From Agarophyton chilense (lineage: Eukaryota; Rhodophyta; Florideophyceae; Gracilariales; Gracilariaceae): a stretch of DNA of 64,000 nt. Positions 31,151 to 39,852 of this stretch are shown piece after piece (the first letter of the stretch is position 1; each line of letters begins with the position of its first letter). Made by a program: the position numbers and the translations under genes. Under the pieces are notes generated by a model. It did not search any database, was not told the origin of the DNA, and was given only the letters and a program-made list of their open reading frames with translations. The stretch lies in assembly GCA_030374765.1 (NCBI GenBank), contig JARGXX010000109.1:310001-374000 (forward strand). The letters are read 5' to 3'.

Positions 31151-31663
31151 ATGGCACAGGGATCACAAAAACTGGCTTCCCGCGCTCCACGGGGCGGAAG
31201 AGGAGTGCAGAAGCGAGCTTCGAAAATGCGAAAAGGAAGTGAGTTACCCATTTTCACTCTTTGAAGCGCGACCGAGACGCAAACCTCTATATATTTGCAA
31301 AGGAACGAGCTAACAGAGAGCTCTTTATCGCAATGTAGAACTGTCACGGAAACCGAAGAAACAAAAGTTGGCGGAATCGCACAATAAGAGCAAGGTATGT
31401 GCCGAACATTTCTCTAGAGTCTGAATAGCTCAATCGTCTCACAATCTTCACCCACTAACTGGTGTTTACAAATCAAGAAACTCACGGCGGCTATTGCAAG
31501 AAACATTGAACGAGTAACTGGAAAGAAGCTTGTTCAGAACGGGGAAGATCTTTCCCTTCTCAAAAAAGTGAGAAATGCCGCCAGAACTGGGGGTAATGAG
31601 GTTTCTGCTAAAGCTAGCGCACCAAAGTTCGATACTCGAAAACAATTCCGTTTGACCTCGTAA
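31151..31663 (+). CDS. UPF0390 / L10K-like small basic nuclear protein (three exons)
   Basis: Exons 31151-31238, 31339-31394 and 31478-31663 join to 109 residues; the introns are 100 and 83 nt with GTGAGT...TGTAG and GTATGT...TCAAG ends. The protein starts MAQGSQKLASRAPRGGRG, is very rich in Lys/Arg, and has the family layout of the UPF0390 / Leydig tumour 10 kDa (C19orf53) proteins: MAQG-Q-K start, basic middle (LSRKPKKQKLAESH), then KLTAAIARNIERVTGKKL, where relatives have a KLKK-x-L-x-x-x-I-x-x-x-IE helix. Both splice joins keep the frame and restore that likeness, which is the main support. Homologues are small, probably nucleolar, of unsettled function. It could only be found by splicing, since no exon is longer than 62 codons. 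Confidence 0.78.
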
Positions 31664-31884
31664 ATAAGTGGGCCTGAAAGGCCCCCAATGCTATCCCAGA
31701 GTGGAACTTCAACCACCATCCTTCCCAGTACATCAATGACATGTGCAGGAATTATTCAGGTGGTTTCACTTTCATTTCTCCGAACATGGCGTACATACTG
31801 CTCTACATCCATCGCTGAGAAGCGGGAAGACTGGGATGTGGAAGTAGAACAATACTTGTTTAGTAACCGATCTACTGACGGTGT

Positions 31885-32079
31885 TTAGGGATCGTTTTTC
31901 CTGTATTTGCCGACCTTGTCTTCGCGATCCAAGATTATGACGGCCTTTTCTCGCGCTTCCTGTTTTCGCGTTTCCGTTGGCTTATAGATGAAAGCGTAAA
32001 ACACAACGCTAGCGGCTATCCATGGTACCATCTGGCGAGCCGTGGAATAATGATTCAAGCGCAATAGTTTCAGCGCCAT
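31885..32079 (-). CDS. Possible small single-pass membrane protein
   Basis: 64 residues from an ATG. Starts MALKLLRLNHYSTARQ, followed by a hydrophobic segment (VPWIAASVVFYAFIY, about 18-32) and a charged tail (EARE, ILDRED, KYRKNDP). A short basic lead before one membrane span is the build of small subunits of mitochondrial inner-membrane complexes, but I cannot match it to a named one. It faces the L10K-like gene, with 221 bp between stops. Composition looks protein-like; real coding status is unproven. Confidence 0.45.
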   Translation of the reverse strand: MALKLLRLNHYSTARQMVPWIAASVVFYAFIYKPTETRKQEAREKAVIILDREDKVGKYRKNDP

Positions 32080-32662
32080 GGTTTAATGCACAACCAAGTT
32101 AATACCGCGATGCAATTCGTTTTGGAACTGGAAAATGCCGAAACGTACGCGATTGAAGATCCTTGCAATCCGCACCTGGCTCATTCTTCAGCTTCGAATA
32201 GAGTTGTTCTGAACCGAACAGGCTGTCAACGACGTAATTCTCTGACAACTGTTTGACTTCGAAAGGAGAGGAGACGGAACTGACTCCGGGGCATTTGTCA
32301 TACATTACTGCGCTGCAAAAAGCTACAAATGCTACAGTTAAGAAACAAAATTTTAAGAGGTGAGTGATTTTAAATATATTACCTGAACAGCTACCGTATG
32401 AACGAGAGGTTGGTCCCCCTTACGAAGTACGCGCGGTGACAGTGCAACAGACACACAAACTCACGTTCGGTCGAAGGCGTCTGCAATGTTATTCACATGA
32501 GCATGGACATGACAACGGGGTTGTAGAAGACATTTGGAACCCGAAATGAATTGATTCAACGACAAACTAACGCCGCATAATCGGTGGCAGATAAAGTAAA
32601 CGGCTCTGACTCGCACAGTGACACATTCTTCCGACGTTCAGAATGGAGACTTAAATACATGA
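32080..32662. other. Intergenic, nothing firm
   Basis: Holds a 68-codon minus-strand frame (32099-32305) with an ATG but no recognised motif. Might be an upstream exon or a chance frame. Confidence 0.4.
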
Positions 32663-34201
32663 TCATCTGGTGGTGAGCAGCGCGTCATAGTGAATGCCAT
32701 CAGAGTACAATATTCGCAAAGGCTCGCCTTGATACTGTTTGCCATACACCTGAATCTGGCGGTACTTGCGGTTTCGCCGAATGTAAACAGCAATGGGGAT
32801 GTGTAACAGTTTAGCCAACATGAGAAGTTCAGGTTCACCACCGTATGTCGTGGGGGTAGACATTCTTCTTGTGTACTGAGAAAACTCTTCCTCAATCACA
32901 AAATACTGAGCAAGCAACTGGCGATGTTTTTTCAACTCTGACACTGTTCGCATTCGAAGCATGTCCGCTTCTTCCCTCTCAAGTCGTTCCGATGGGATTG
33001 GAAGTCCTTTTGCATGGCATCTGCACCGAACTAACGAACGGAAGAGACAGCGACCGTCGCCCCGTACTTCAGAGCGACGCAGTTTCAAACCAGCATCCGA
33101 AATGGAATCCACTCGTCGATTATATGTTTTGTACAAAGCTGAAGCGAATGAAATACTCTTCGTAGCGGCGAGCGACGGTTGTTCTTCCTTGGCGGATTGA
33201 CTGGTGGCATCTTCAATGTCGGCGGAATCGGGTCTGTTAGTATGCATGGCATTTTCGGCCATATCGCGAAGAGTTCGTGAGCGTGATACCATCATGTGTA
33301 AAGGAACGGTATTGGTACTGCCTTTTGCAATTTGAGTCGTTTGCTGGACGTCGGAAAAGACGCGCTTTGAAGAAGATTCAGATTGTGTTGGAGCAGGCGG
33401 TGGGTCAGGACCAGGATACAACAGCATAGGGATCGATGGTGAATCGGAAGTCAGACTAGTAAGGTGGCGTGCTGGTGTTGTAGGTAGATGGCCAGGCCGA
33501 TTCACAACGAATATTGGATCAGATTTAGAAGCGCGGCGCGATGGCTCGGTGCGTCCAGCGCGAGGAGATTGATTTCGTTGTGATGTGCTCGAAACAATGG
33601 CGGCATCAACGATATTGCGCAGCATATGGGAAGCTATTGTGAGCCGCTGACTTGTGCCTTCGTCCATTAGCAAAACCCAGCCATTTCGGTATAGTTCGAG
33701 CTCTACGAGCACATCATTTGCGTCCGCACAAACATCCAGGCGCTCAGTGGGACTCGCAGCGGCGGAGAAGCGCGCATTAATGGAACCTGCAGAGCTCACA
33801 AAGCGCTGCACTTCGGCCAGAATCTGCTGCTCTACAGCAATCAAACGCGCGTCGCCCGTCTCTAATATGTTGACCTCTCGAGCCACTTGGGTTGTATCGC
33901 GTCGTCCAAGCGCAGCATAAAAGGCGTCAATGGCCTGTATGAGCGTGAGGCGCTCCTTTCGAATTTGAAGATATAAGCTGTGGTCGCCGGGCTCTTTGTC
34001 AAAGTGTTTCCAACGTGCGGCAAGCGCATCAGCTGACCTCGAGACATGCGCGCGATACGCGGCTACAACAGTGCGCTCTTGCCAGCGCGCGTCGGCCTCA
34101 GAGCCGTTGACGCGGGCAGGACGACGACGGCGACGGCGCGGCGGCGACGAGGACGAAGCAGATGTAGACCACATTCGACGTAACACGGACACGAGGCTCA
34201 T
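32663..34201 (-). CDS. OTU-family cysteine protease (deubiquitinase-like)
   Basis: Intronless, 512 residues from an ATG. The C-terminal 140 residues are a complete OTU domain: RGDGRCLFRSL (catalytic D382, C385), TPTTYGGEPELLMLAKLLHI in place of the usual W-G-G-x-x-E-L block, and a final SDGIHYDAL (catalytic H504). OTU proteases cut ubiquitin or ubiquitin-like chains. The N-terminal half has a basic Arg run (about 23-28), then a predicted helical region (about 40-210) that may bind partners, and a Pro/Ser-rich linker (about 215-300). It lies back to back with UBC12 across 453 bp. The triad looks intact, so activity is likely; linkage choice cannot be read. Confidence 0.85.
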   Translation of the reverse strand: MSLVSVLRRMWSTSASSSSPPRRRRRRPARVNGSEADARWQERTVVAAYRAHVSRSADALAARWKHFDKEPGDHSLYLQIRKERLTLIQAIDAFYAALGRRDTTQVAREVNILETGDARLIAVEQQILAEVQRFVSSAGSINARFSAAASPTERLDVCADANDVLVELELYRNGWVLLMDEGTSQRLTIASHMLRNIVDAAIVSSTSQRNQSPRAGRTEPSRRASKSDPIFVVNRPGHLPTTPARHLTSLTSDSPSIPMLLYPGPDPPPAPTQSESSSKRVFSDVQQTTQIAKGSTNTVPLHMMVSRSRTLRDMAENAMHTNRPDSADIEDATSQSAKEEQPSLAATKSISFASALYKTYNRRVDSISDAGLKLRRSEVRGDGRCLFRSLVRCRCHAKGLPIPSERLEREEADMLRMRTVSELKKHRQLLAQYFVIEEEFSQYTRRMSTPTTYGGEPELLMLAKLLHIPIAVYIRRNRKYRQIQVYGKQYQGEPLRILYSDGIHYDALLTTR

Positions 34202-34654
34202 GGTGGAGGGGGCCGGTGCCCGACTAGGCGCTTACCAGCCGCACCGTTGCAAATTGGTGGGGCGGCGGCAGCTCGTACCGCGCATTCTGCAGTGTGTTTG
34301 TTGTTGTCTGTTGTCCGTTGATTGCCAACTGTAGAGTTGGTCTCGATAGAGCGCCTACAATTGTATATGGGCTATCGAGGCTACTTTGGTTACTTACGGG
34401 GCTACTTTTCGCGGCTTCATGATGCCGGTTCTGTACATGGCTGCCACGGCGCCAGCGCCGTGTTTGTGGTGCGATGCGTGCACCGTGTATAAGTGCCCCA
34501 CGCCGCCTTACCCTCGAACGAAGCGTTGTCATTTTCCCTCCACGTCAACCACACCCCACCGCCCCTTCTCTACCTGCCATCAGACGCTCCCTGCCAGTTT
34601 GCAACTCCAACGCCGAATCCTACCCCCCCCCCCCCCCCCCCCCCCCCCTGCACC
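34202..34654. promoter_or_regulatory. Shared upstream region of OTU gene and UBC12
   Basis: 453 bp between the two start codons, so both genes are probably transcribed from here in opposite directions. A TATA-like GTATAAG lies at 34487-34493, about 165 bp before the UBC12 ATG. The UBC12 side is pyrimidine-rich and ends in 26 C. Confidence 0.55.
34623..34648 (+). repeat. C26 homopolymer in the UBC12 leader
   Basis: 26 uninterrupted C, ending 6 nt before the ATG at 34655. If transcribed it would be part of the 5' UTR. Length may be unreliable, since such runs vary and sequence poorly. Confidence 0.85.
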
Positions 34655-35194
34655 ATGTTCCGCCTCTCTCAAGAAGTGAAGGAGACGCGAATTCGTCGCG
34701 AGTCCGGCGCCAAGATTCCCAAGGCTGGCCACATCCGCGTCCAGAAGGACATCAATGAGCTCGACATCCCTCCCTCCATGAACGTTTCCTTCCCAGACCC
34801 AGATGACATCATGAATTTCAATGTCGCACTCTCCCCCGAGGAGGGCTACTACCACACTGGTACCTTCTATTTCTCTGTTTCCGTGCCCGAGGATTACCCC
34901 CACAAGCCGCCCAAGGTCAAATGCTCCACGCTTGTTTACCACCCGAACATCGATCTCGACGGCAACGTGTGCCTAAATATCCTTCGCCAAGACTGGAAGC
35001 CTGTTCTTTCGCTCTCTTCCATTCTCTACGGCCTCCAGCTGCTCTTCCTCGAACCCAACCCGGACGACCCGCTCAACAAGGACGCCGCTGACCTGCTCAA
35101 GCGCGACATTCATGCCTTTCAACGCAACGTGGCCATCTCTATGCGGGGTGGTTATTTGGCCGGGACTTACTTTCCCTGTGCTCGCCGCCGGTGA
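34655..35194 (+). CDS. UBC12: NEDD8-conjugating enzyme UBC12 (E2 M)
   Basis: Intronless, 179 residues. Takes NEDD8 from its E1 and passes it to cullins, switching on cullin-RING ubiquitin ligases. Starts [10 protein letters not shown], like the E1-docking peptide of UBC12 (MIKLF...). The E2 fold follows: [26 protein letters not shown] with HPN and catalytic C106, [16 protein letters not shown] and [16 protein letters not shown], each close to animal and plant UBC12. The C-terminus [12 protein letters not shown] is also typical. The ATG at 34655 is chosen because the family peptide starts there; the frame is open further upstream but only with non-ATG codons and poly-Pro. Confidence 0.95.
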   Translation: MFRLSQEVKETRIRRESGAKIPKAGHIRVQKDINELDIPPSMNVSFPDPDDIMNFNVALSPEEGYYHTGTFYFSVSVPEDYPHKPPKVKCSTLVYHPNIDLDGNVCLNILRQDWKPVLSLSSILYGLQLLFLEPNPDDPLNKDAADLLKRDIHAFQRNVAISMRGGYLAGTYFPCARRR

Positions 35195-36538
35195 TCTATC
35201 AACAGTCGCACGTATTCTATAAATGCCCATGTCGTTGGGCTTGTTAAAGGCTGCCGTACCCACCCATCGCCACCTCTCATGTTAAGTTGTGTTTCTCCTC
35301 GTTGTGAACCAGTTATGCTATCAGCTCGCTGCTCTGTGGCCTCTAGAGTATGCCTTGCCCCATGCGGACGCGCCCACTTCAGTCTGGTCGTTCTCTGTTT
35401 CAAACAGGAGCCAGTGAAAGGCAGGCAGCGCTCCGTTTCTTGTGGTTTCACGCTCTCGAATCTATTTGCTCGTGCTTTTTTCTTTGCGCTCTTGTGTAAC
35501 ACTTCGCGTCTAATAAGCGCAAGCAAGACAGCGCGCTGCATCCGGCTCGCTAATTTTAGTAACAGTCAGTAACATGCACAAGTACAACAAACACTGCGGC
35601 TCTAATGTTTGCCGCCACCCGCTCACATGCACCAGTTAGTTTGGCGACATGCCAAGTCACATTTGTAAACAAGCGCTTATGCATTCTGTGAGAGAGATTC
35701 ATCCTATCAGAAAGCTGTTGCTGTTGCGCTTTTTATGCAGTTGTATATCCCCGAGGCGTTTTCATTGATTGCAGCTGTGTCCGTACATCAGCTCTGGCCC
35801 TGGATACGGGCTGTTGCGCGCGCAATCGCTTTCAAAACACGCCAAAACCCAACTGCCGCAACCACTAAAACGGGACAGTCAGCGCGAAGTGGCGTGGAGG
35901 GGGATGAAAGGTTTGTCACGTTGCTCCAACGCTCACAAAACGGTTTGCTGTCCAACCCGGAACCGGGCCCAGCGGAGCAAGGTAGAAGATGAACATAGAC
36001 GAAGAGACACAATTAGTGCCACGCGGTTGCGATGCGCTGCAAAAACGACGGCGAAACGCTGAAAGATGCATGGAGGAGATGAATTGGGGGCGGCGCGCTA
36101 ATGTGGCATTGCGTATGGTGGGTTAGCGAGAGTTAACTGTACATGTACATTTTACTCGGCTACGCGATACGGTGGTTGTGCAGCGGAAGGCAGTAGCTCT
36201 GGAGGGGCGGAAAGATAAAATGAAAGAAAGCCATGCCATACACACAGTAGGATGAAAAAATGGTGCGGACCACGTGCAGGAGAGAAAGAGAAAAGCGAGA
36301 AAAGGCCAACACAAACCAGCACGATGTTACTCAGCGGACGGGGGCTCTTCACTAGTGACGAGAAGGCGGAAAAAAGAGGCGGTGCGTAGACGAGCATGAT
36401 TGCCATTGAGAGGTGTAGGGAGAGAAGATTATTGCGTGTACATGGGATGTTATATCGAAAATTATAATTATGAACGTATATGACACGAATAGTAGAGGTG
36501 AATAGAAAACAAGAGCTTCAAGTTGGTGAAGGAGGGCG
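35195..36538. other. Intergenic, nothing recognised
   Basis: 1.3 kb between convergent UBC12 and the second OTU-like gene. Only short frames; no motif, RNA gene or repeat stood out. Confidence 0.5.
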
Positions 36539-37615
36539 TTAGGCAGTGAACATGACGTCGTTCGAAATCTTGACCAATGTGTCAAAATGACCACTGGTGG
36601 CCGGTCCAGTGAAGAAGAGGTAGACATTACAATCGGGGTTGTGGACAGTAGCGCTCTCAAATCGGCGTATGCTCTGACGCTGCAAGTCAAACTGATAGAG
36701 GAAAATGTTGACGTTCATTGCGTGTGCGATTATGACGTGCTCAAGCACGCCGAGAACGGTACCCAGCCAGTGGCCAGCAATGCCCGGGGTGCCGACATCG
36801 CGCTGAAGTCGGTCGAAGTCGTGGTCGGTGAAGACGGCACCGAAAGTGTCACGGTCGGCTAGATAGGTTTTCTTTGCCTTTCGGATCTCATGGAACATGG
36901 CGCTTCGTATGTCCTTTGCGTACAAGGTGCGCTTGTTGGAGTGATGGGTGTTTTGAGATTTGCGCCACAGACGAGGTAAGGAGCGGCGAAGACGCGAGCG
37001 GCTGAAGCGCGGGGAGGAAGAGTGGGTTTGTTGCGGCGGTGTTGGTGGTTGTGCGGATGGTGATGGTGGGTTGGATGTGGGCGCGTGGCGCGCTGGAGGC
37101 ATGTTGTGACGCGCATGATTGATGCCCTTGGCAATGGAGGCAAAGCCACAGTCGCCGTTCATGACGATAGGGTGCAAGCGAAAGCAGTGGCCATCGACGT
37201 CGTGAAGCAGGCGGTGACGGTTGAGGCGCAAGAAGGAGCGGCGAAACTCGGCCTGCGATGCAATGCGCGGCGGTTGCACGGCCGAGCGTTCCGAGGAGAA
37301 GGCGGCGGCCAAGGTACTGGAGCTTCTTCGAAAGACAGTCCAGGCGCGCGGCTTCTTGGGGGTGGCGGGAGCGGCGGGAGCGGCGGGAGCGGCGGGAGCA
37401 GCAGGAGCGGCAGGAGCGGCGGGAGCGGCAGGAGCGTTGGGAGCGGCGGGAGCGGCGGGAGCGGCGGCGGTGCGAGGAGGGAGGTGGGCGGGGCGCGGGC
37501 GGGCGTGGTGGTTGCTGGTGACGCGGGTGGAGGAGCGCGAATGAAGCACCAGCGCGGGGGCGGAGGCGAACTCCAGCGGGTGCGATAGCGCGGCATCGGC
37601 GGCGGGTTGGCGCAT
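36539..37615 (-). CDS. OTU-like cysteine protease with Ala-Pro repeat
   Basis: 358 residues from the first ATG of the frame (37615); the frame is open upstream, but without ATG. The N-terminal part contains an AAP tripeptide repeat (encoded by 9-bp GGAGCGGCG-type repeats, about 37370-37465). The C-terminal half looks like a divergent OTU fold: MNGDCGFASIAKG (152-164) with D155 next to C156, the GDCG form seen in some eukaryotic and viral OTU-like proteases; GTPGIAGHWLG (275-285); and GHFDTLV (342-348) for the catalytic His. A low-complexity insert (about 170-225) splits the domain. Known OTU enzymes cut ubiquitin or its relatives; whether this one does is uncertain. It is one of two OTU-type genes flanking UBC12. 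Confidence 0.68.
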   Translation of the reverse strand: MRQPAADAALSHPLEFASAPALVLHSRSSTRVTSNHHARPRPAHLPPRTAAAPAAPAAPNAPAAPAAPAAPAAPAAPAAPAAPATPKKPRAWTVFRRSSSTLAAAFSSERSAVQPPRIASQAEFRRSFLRLNRHRLLHDVDGHCFRLHPIVMNGDCGFASIAKGINHARHNMPPARHAPTSNPPSPSAQPPTPPQQTHSSSPRFSRSRLRRSLPRLWRKSQNTHHSNKRTLYAKDIRSAMFHEIRKAKKTYLADRDTFGAVFTDHDFDRLQRDVGTPGIAGHWLGTVLGVLEHVIIAHAMNVNIFLYQFDLQRQSIRRFESATVHNPDCNVYLFFTGPATSGHFDTLVKISNDVMFTA

Positions 37616-38297
37616 GCTACGAGCGAGGGGGCGGGGGTCGGGGCGCGAGTGCCGCGGCGTGTTCGGAAGAGGGGGGGCGAGGAGGGGGGACGAAGAGTAG
37701 GAGCAGAATGAGGAGTGGGAGGGGAACGAGGGGGACGAGGGGGATGAGGGGGAAGAAGAAGAGGAGGAGGAGGAGGAAGAAGGGAAAAAGGGGAGGGGCG
37801 CGACAAGGGCGGCGGAGACTGTGGTGGGCGACACGCGCGCTGCGCTGTGCTACCCGTTGCGGCAACGCTTGCACGTGAAGACTGTGGCGCGCGGGAGGGC
37901 GGCGGCACAGTGTGTGTGCGCTTTACAGCGGGGGCCGCGCAGTGCGCAGTGCGCACGAGGCTTACTGCGGCTTACTGCGGCGGGGGGCGAAGGTTGGGAT
38001 CAATTATGGAGCGGGTAAAGTAGTTAGACGCCGTGGGGGGCGGAAAGCCACACTGCTGCTGCTGCTGCTGCTGCTGTACTGCGTGTGGGAGAGCACTCGC
38101 GCACGCCGCTGTTATCTCGGTTGCTCTCGCAAGGTGCCGACGTCGTAGGTCAGTAAGGGTTAGATAGGTACCCTTCGGTACCTTTGTCGACGGTTTGGCA
38201 TGCCTCATACACGGCGTCACTATCGCATATGCTGTTTACAAGCGTTGTGCCACTGCACGACAACAATACTCTTTTCGTCACTTCGTGCTCTCCCAAG
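37616..38297. other. GC-rich intergenic with purine runs
   Basis: Upstream of the second OTU-like gene and downstream of the zinc-finger gene. Holds a purine-rich stretch (37725-37800, GGA/GAA runs), open but without ATG, and a CTG triplet repeat at 38053-38076. Confidence 0.5.
38053..38076. repeat. (CTG)8 triplet repeat
   Basis: Eight perfect CTG units (CAG on the other strand), outside any gene I call. Confidence 0.85.
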
Positions 38298-39554
38298 CTA
38301 TGGCGTTACAGCGCCAGTGCCACGCACACCCACACGCCCATTGCCGACATCTCCGTCCTCTCTGCCCGCCGCCGTCGCTGCAGCCGCCTTCTGCTGGTGC
38401 TTGCGCACGTGCTTGCGCATGTTATTCTTGCGACCAAACGACTTGCCGCACGCGTGGCAGCGAAACGGCTTCTCGCCGCGATGCACCACCGAAAAATGCT
38501 CACGCAAGTGGCTTTTCCAGCGGAACGATTTGGGACATTGTTCACACGGAAACGGCTTCTGCTTTTGGTGTACCAGTCGCACATGATTGCCAAGCGTGCT
38601 CTGCCACATGAACGACCCGTCGCACTGTTCGCATTGGAACGTGCCGCTGTGCAGGTGTACCACGCGGATGTGGTTCTGTAGCGTGACGTGGTTGCGTAGC
38701 CAACGCGCGCAGTGCGGGCACTGCACTGTCTTGTGTTGGTCGCTTTCTTGTTGCTGCGCTGCAACTGGAGCTGCTGTTGTAGCTGCTGTTGTAGCTGCAG
38801 TTGCAGCTGCAGCTGCGGCTGCTTGTTGTGCGTCTTGCGGGGGCGCTTGAGCGTCGTCCGCCAGCCGCCGTCGCTGCACGCGCGGCGGCGGCGGCAGCGG
38901 CGCCGTGCTATCGAACGGCACACAAGTGAGCGACGGCAGCCGCGCCAAAGCCGCCGACGGAGGAGGCGGTGGCGCCGACGAACGCGGCAGCGTCGGCGAC
39001 GACGAAGAGCGCGCACTCCTCGCCGCATGTCGCAACAAATGTGACAAGTCCGAACGCGTGGGACCGGGCGCCAACGACAGCGACAACACGCGAGACGGCG
39101 TTGACGACGACACACGCAAAGTACGTGCCGTAAACGTTGTGTGTAACGAACGTTGGGCCGGAGAACCTAACACCTCCGTCGGTGCGTGACCGGCTGAATC
39201 ATCGATGATTCCCACGCCCACGCGCGCGTGCGCGCCACCAGAGCGGGTGGGCGAACTGTGAGGGCGTTTGAGCGCGCGCGACGACGGCGCGCGCAGCTCG
39301 GGCTGCAGCAGCTGCAGCGGTAACGGTGGCAGACGCAGCGGCTCCAGTCGTAACGGCAGCGGCAACGGCGGAGGCGGTGGAGGCGGAGACGGAAACGGAG
39401 ACGAACAAGTGGCGGTGGCGGCGACGGCGGGACGCTCGAAGCCAAAAGCGGGCGCAGGGCCGGGCTGCAGCGCGAGCGGCAGCTCCGGCACGGGCGGCGC
39501 ACGCGGCGCGGCGTACGACGCGAACGTCGACTTAAACGACGGCAGCAACGACAT
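38298..39554 (-). CDS. C2H2 zinc-finger protein, four fingers
   Basis: 418 residues from the ATG at 39554 (the frame runs to 39632 but without another ATG). Four C2H2 fingers sit at about 279-300, 308-329, 337-358 and 366-386 (CPHC...HIRVVH, CEQCDGSF, CEQCPKSF, CHACGKSFGRK), joined by GEKPF-like linkers, so the array should bind DNA. The N-terminal 275 residues are low complexity: Pro runs, Ser/Arg and Ala/Thr stretches, then a Gln-rich piece just before the fingers, as in activation or repression regions. Probably a nuclear transcription regulator. It follows the bHLH gene on the same strand after a short gap. Confidence 0.87.
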   Translation of the reverse strand: MSLLPSFKSTFASYAAPRAPPVPELPLALQPGPAPAFGFERPAVAATATCSSPFPSPPPPPPPLPLPLRLEPLRLPPLPLQLLQPELRAPSSRALKRPHSSPTRSGGAHARVGVGIIDDSAGHAPTEVLGSPAQRSLHTTFTARTLRVSSSTPSRVLSLSLAPGPTRSDLSHLLRHAARSARSSSSPTLPRSSAPPPPPSAALARLPSLTCVPFDSTAPLPPPPRVQRRRLADDAQAPPQDAQQAAAAAAATAATTAATTAAPVAAQQQESDQHKTVQCPHCARWLRNHVTLQNHIRVVHLHSGTFQCEQCDGSFMWQSTLGNHVRLVHQKQKPFPCEQCPKSFRWKSHLREHFSVVHRGEKPFRCHACGKSFGRKNNMRKHVRKHQQKAAAATAAGREDGDVGNGRVGVRGTGAVTP

Positions 39555-39852
39555 GCGACTGAACGTGCGCAGCGGACAATGGGCAGCGTGGGTACGCGAC
39601 CACACGCCGCCACCGCCCACCCCCCCTGGCAACGGCGCGTGCTGTGCACCTGCGCCCGCACGTGCTCTCGCACTCGCCCTTTTTTAGTGTCGCGACGCCC
39701 CTCCCTCCCAATTCCCTCAATTCCTCTCCCACGCGGCGCGTGGCGCCTCCGTCGATGGCGTGGCCACGTTGCCACCGCTGTATACCTGGCCACCGCTGAC
39801 GACGTGGCCACAGGGTATACCTCGCCACCGAGGCCAGCGTGCGCCTAGCTAG
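39555..39852 (-). promoter_or_regulatory. Gap between bHLH and zinc-finger genes with GTGGCCAC palindromes
   Basis: Under 300 bp separates the bHLH stop from the zinc-finger ATG on the same strand. It contains a perfect 10-bp palindrome CGTGGCCACG (39759-39768) and a larger imperfect inverted repeat (39780-39820) with arms GTATACC-TGGCCAC and GTGGCCACAGGGTATAC. These are candidate sites for a dimeric factor controlling the zinc-finger gene. Confidence 0.5.

Noticed and set aside
32099-32305. 68-codon minus-strand frame
   Set aside because: Has an ATG but no motif, membrane span or family likeness; not enough to call a gene.
34493-34654. N-terminal extension of UBC12 through the C run
   Set aside because: No ATG in that frame, and the family E1-docking peptide starts exactly at the ATG at 34655.
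37085-37588. Long Gly/Ser-rich plus-strand frame
   Set aside because: It is the mirror of the Ala-Pro repeat in the OTU-like gene on the minus strand; GC-rich triplets keep several frames open.
38905-39189. Plus-strand frames over the zinc-finger gene
   Set aside because: Shadows of the GC-rich coding strand; the C2H2 motifs fix the minus-strand frame.
39555-39632. Longer start for the zinc-finger protein
   Set aside because: The frame is open but has no ATG before 39554.
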